DNA from: Trachelipus rathkii
Taxonomy: Eukaryota > Arthropoda > Malacostraca > Isopoda > Trachelipodidae
DNA length: 10,000 bases
Assembly: GCA_015478945.1 (NCBI GenBank)
Contig: JABUQX010014738.1
Span: 25,001-35,000, forward strand
Direction of reading: 5' to 3'
Shown here: piece by piece, positions 8,531-10,000 of the stretch
Layout: the number at the start of each line of letters is the position of its first letter
Numbering within the stretch: position 1 is the first letter of the stretch
Notes under the pieces: generated by a model
The model's input: only the letters and a program-made list of their open reading frames with translations
Databases searched by the model: none
What the model was told of the DNA's origin: nothing
Translations under genes and position numbers: made by a program

Positions 8531-8961
8531 TCACCCTAGCTCTTCACAAAACCCCGACAGACCCATTGCGGTTATCTCGTTAATGTCATGGTTCATCCCC
8601 TGGGCCAGACCCACAATCATTTCTCTCACAAAACTCCGCCATTCACTCGTTTTATGTGTCGTTCTTCTCGTTTGAACCAAATTCACATTACTTTCCTTCA
8701 AACAAACCTTTACAGACTCAATCCATTTTTTTAAGTTTGCCAGTCGGTCGATTCCCAACACACTCACCTCTATACATCCGCTTAACCAACCGACATAATC
8801 CATCCTTTTCATATGACCAAACCATTTTAATATACTCTGATTTATTCTCTCATTCACTCTTATTTTCACGCCACACAGCTACCTAACACGCTCATTCTTC
8901 ATTTTATTAGTTCTTCTCACACATAATACTCCCCTAATATCCATCTTACAGGCTGCATCTT

Positions 8962-8976
8962 AGATATATATATATA
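8962..8976. repeat. short (TA)n expansion inside the RT pseudogene
   Basis: This run, ATATATATATATATA, interrupts the reading frame exactly between the MVWNKR block and the MDIRGVL block of the RT. In an intact element that join encodes roughly ten charged residues, so the repeat appears to have replaced or expanded within coding sequence after inactivation. Confidence 0.75.
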
Positions 8977-9225
8977 TACCTCTTATTCCATACCATAAAT
9001 TCGCAGCTATATATTAACATCTTTAACAATATAAGCTAATACACCCTAGCACACTCGAGACTCAAAACTTGTATTCACCAAAGATTTAATTGCTCCAGCC
9101 ACCCTCCTACCACTCATAACCCTCCTACAACACTTTGCATCATTCGTTCCCCTTTCATCCAGAATATAGCCTAAATATTTAAACTCGGATATTTATTCCA
9201 GTTGCTCACCATCCAAGATGAATTT

Positions 9226-9242
9226 CACACTGCGGACTCTCC
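9226..9242. repeat. ACACTGCGGACTCTCC, first copy (inside the RT pseudogene)
   Basis: This 16-base string at 9227-9242 lies at the upstream edge of the RT pseudogene and is exactly repeated at 9474-9489 on the far side of a 210-bp (TA)n array. The two copies are 247 bp apart in the same orientation. Confidence 0.85.
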
Positions 9243-9260
9243 TCACCCACCACCTTCACC

Positions 9261-9410
9261 TTATATATATATATATATAATATATATATATATATATAAT
9301 TAATATTATTATATAATATATATATATATATTATAATATATCTATATATAGTATATATATATATATATTATATATATATATATAATAATTATCGGTATAT
9401 TATATATTTA

Positions 9411-9460
<50 letters not shown>

Positions 9461-9473
9461 TAATATTATAATT
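9261..9473. repeat. (TA)n microsatellite, first block
   Basis: The block is an almost pure TA array with phase breaks (TAATAT, TTAATATTATTATA near 9299-9312) and a small non-TA island, ATCGG near 9391. It abruptly terminates the RT reading frame on its left side, so retroelement sequence upstream of the thumb has been lost or displaced. Confidence 0.93.
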
Positions 9474-9490
9474 ACACTGCGGACTCTCCC
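9474..9490. repeat. ACACTGCGGACTCTCC, second copy (island in the (TA)n array)
   Basis: This exact 16-base duplicate of 9227-9242 is followed by CTTATATAT. The first copy is followed by TCACCCACCACCTTCAC and then CTTATATAT, so the second copy looks like the RT edge with about 17 bp deleted, stranded within the array. Slippage or unequal exchange between array ends would explain it. Confidence 0.8.
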
Positions 9491-9499
9491 TTATATATA

Positions 9500-9538
<39 letters not shown>
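9491..9538. repeat. (TA)n microsatellite, second block
   Basis: This is a TA array with one phase break (TATTATAT), running directly up to the start of the hAT transposase remnant. It probably marks the point at which the transposase 5' portion was lost. Confidence 0.92.
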
Positions 9539-9540
<2 letters not shown>

Positions 9541-9558
9541 CAAATATTTTGGGACTGT

Positions 9559-10000
9559 ATTTAGTGTTTTAATTGTGTAGTGAGTGACACGGAAGAAAAT
9601 ATGAAAAAAGTTATTTCTTTGTCAGAAGTGAAAAATGTGAATTGTTGTTTTGCACATTTGGTACAACCGGTAGTTAAGAGTTACATCACTGTTCAAAAAA
9701 TGTGTGTCGAATTTATTAGCCAATTCAAAGTTGATAACTGCTTATTTCAATTATTTAGCTTCAGCTGAAAATGAGATGAAAAAGGAATCGAGATTTAATA
9801 TACTTCAATTTTCTGAATGAATATTGTAACACGTTGGAACAGTAGCCTTCATATGCTTGAAAGAAGTTAAATTAATGGAGTCATATATCTCTAGTCTTAA
9901 AACAATTCAAAAATGAAACCCCTCACAGCTGATGAGCAATTTTGAATTCCTTAATCACTTTGATGAAGTAAACAAGACCGTTTGCTATGCTGATTCTTGT
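9559..10000 (+). pseudogene. hAT-superfamily transposase remnant, partial at both ends
   Basis: In the frame from 9580 the translation reads VSDTEENMKKVISL, then VNCCFAHLVQPVVKSYI, then a stop at 9766. After degraded sequence the same frame resumes with TRWNSSLHMLERS (9829-9867) and KPLTADEQF (9913-9942). A +1 shift then gives FEFLNHFDEVNKTV to about 9982. In hAT and related ZBED-type transposases the order is (T)DNA.NM..., C.AH.L.L.V, TRWNS...ML.R, LT..E... and L.PFDE.T, so five blocks appear in the correct order. The aspartate of the first block is kept, but the usual DNA reads DTE. The N-terminal zinc finger and catalytic start are missing, cut at the (TA)n array, and the C-terminal dimerisation region lies beyond the window. 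Multiple stops and a frameshift make it non-functional. Confidence 0.85.

Larger units (their letters stand above)
8531..9260 (-). pseudogene. non-LTR retrotransposon reverse transcriptase C-terminal half, copy B
   Basis: Reading the minus strand from 9260 down gives, in order, VRSVKFILDGEQLE-stop, then ISEFKYLGYILDERGTNDAK, then CCRRVMSGRRVAGAIKSLVN to about 9070. After a frameshift it gives LIYSCEFMVWNKR (the usual LYGSE.W block), then across a (TA)n insertion at 8962-8976 DIRGVLCVRRTNKMKNERVR-stop-LCGV. It ends VNERINQSILKWFGHMKRMD, KKWIESVKVCLKE and EWRSFVREMIVGLAQGMN, with a stop at 8531. These blocks are characteristic of the thumb and C-terminal region of RTE-like endonuclease/reverse-transcriptase polyproteins abundant in arthropods. 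Such elements copy their RNA into DNA at a nicked target. The endonuclease and catalytic palm domains are missing, cut off by the (TA)n array above 9260. With at least two stops and two frameshifts it is dead. The clade assignment is from memory; the retroelement identity is firm. Confidence 0.88.

Noticed and set aside
8656..8886. 76-residue plus frame
   Set aside because: It is antisense to the well-supported RT C-terminal region.

Overview
This is eukaryotic, AT-rich, repeat-dominated intergenic DNA. I see no intact protein-coding gene, no convincing tRNA or rRNA gene, and no bacterial-style operon. Long (TAA)n and (TA)n microsatellites, long stretches above 70% A+T and several decayed transposable elements point to an animal genome. 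The reverse-transcriptase fragments have the C-terminal motifs of a non-LTR retrotransposon type very common in arthropods, and high microsatellite density is typical of decapod crustaceans such as penaeid shrimp. Arthropod, possibly crustacean, is therefore an inference and not proven.

Layout. 1-204 is a (TAA)n tract. 764-1713 is a complete 950-bp non-autonomous DNA element that is one long imperfect palindrome, with related termini flanked by TA dinucleotides. 2052 to about 3142 is a second, diverged member of the same family. Its core palindrome has been duplicated, giving four alternating modules of about 140-170 bp, and its right terminus is missing. 3160-3400 may be a tRNA-derived SINE relic. 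3400-6460 is mostly AT-rich DNA with small palindromes, a (TA)n block and two short islands of higher GC that I cannot assign.

The right third holds two decayed copies of what looks like one non-LTR retrotransposon family, both on the minus strand. The first lies at about 6800-7990 and is heavily decayed. The second lies at 8531-9260 and is readable over most of the thumb and C-terminal region despite stops and frameshifts. (TA)n arrays flank the second copy. From 9559 to the window end, on the plus strand, there is a broken hAT-superfamily transposase (target-binding and RNase-H-fold region with a TRWNSSLHMLER motif) that continues beyond the window.

Nothing here works together as a pathway. 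The common theme is successive insertion and decay of Class I and Class II elements among expanding microsatellites. The most distinctive object is the foldback element family at 764-3142, especially the module-duplicated second copy.
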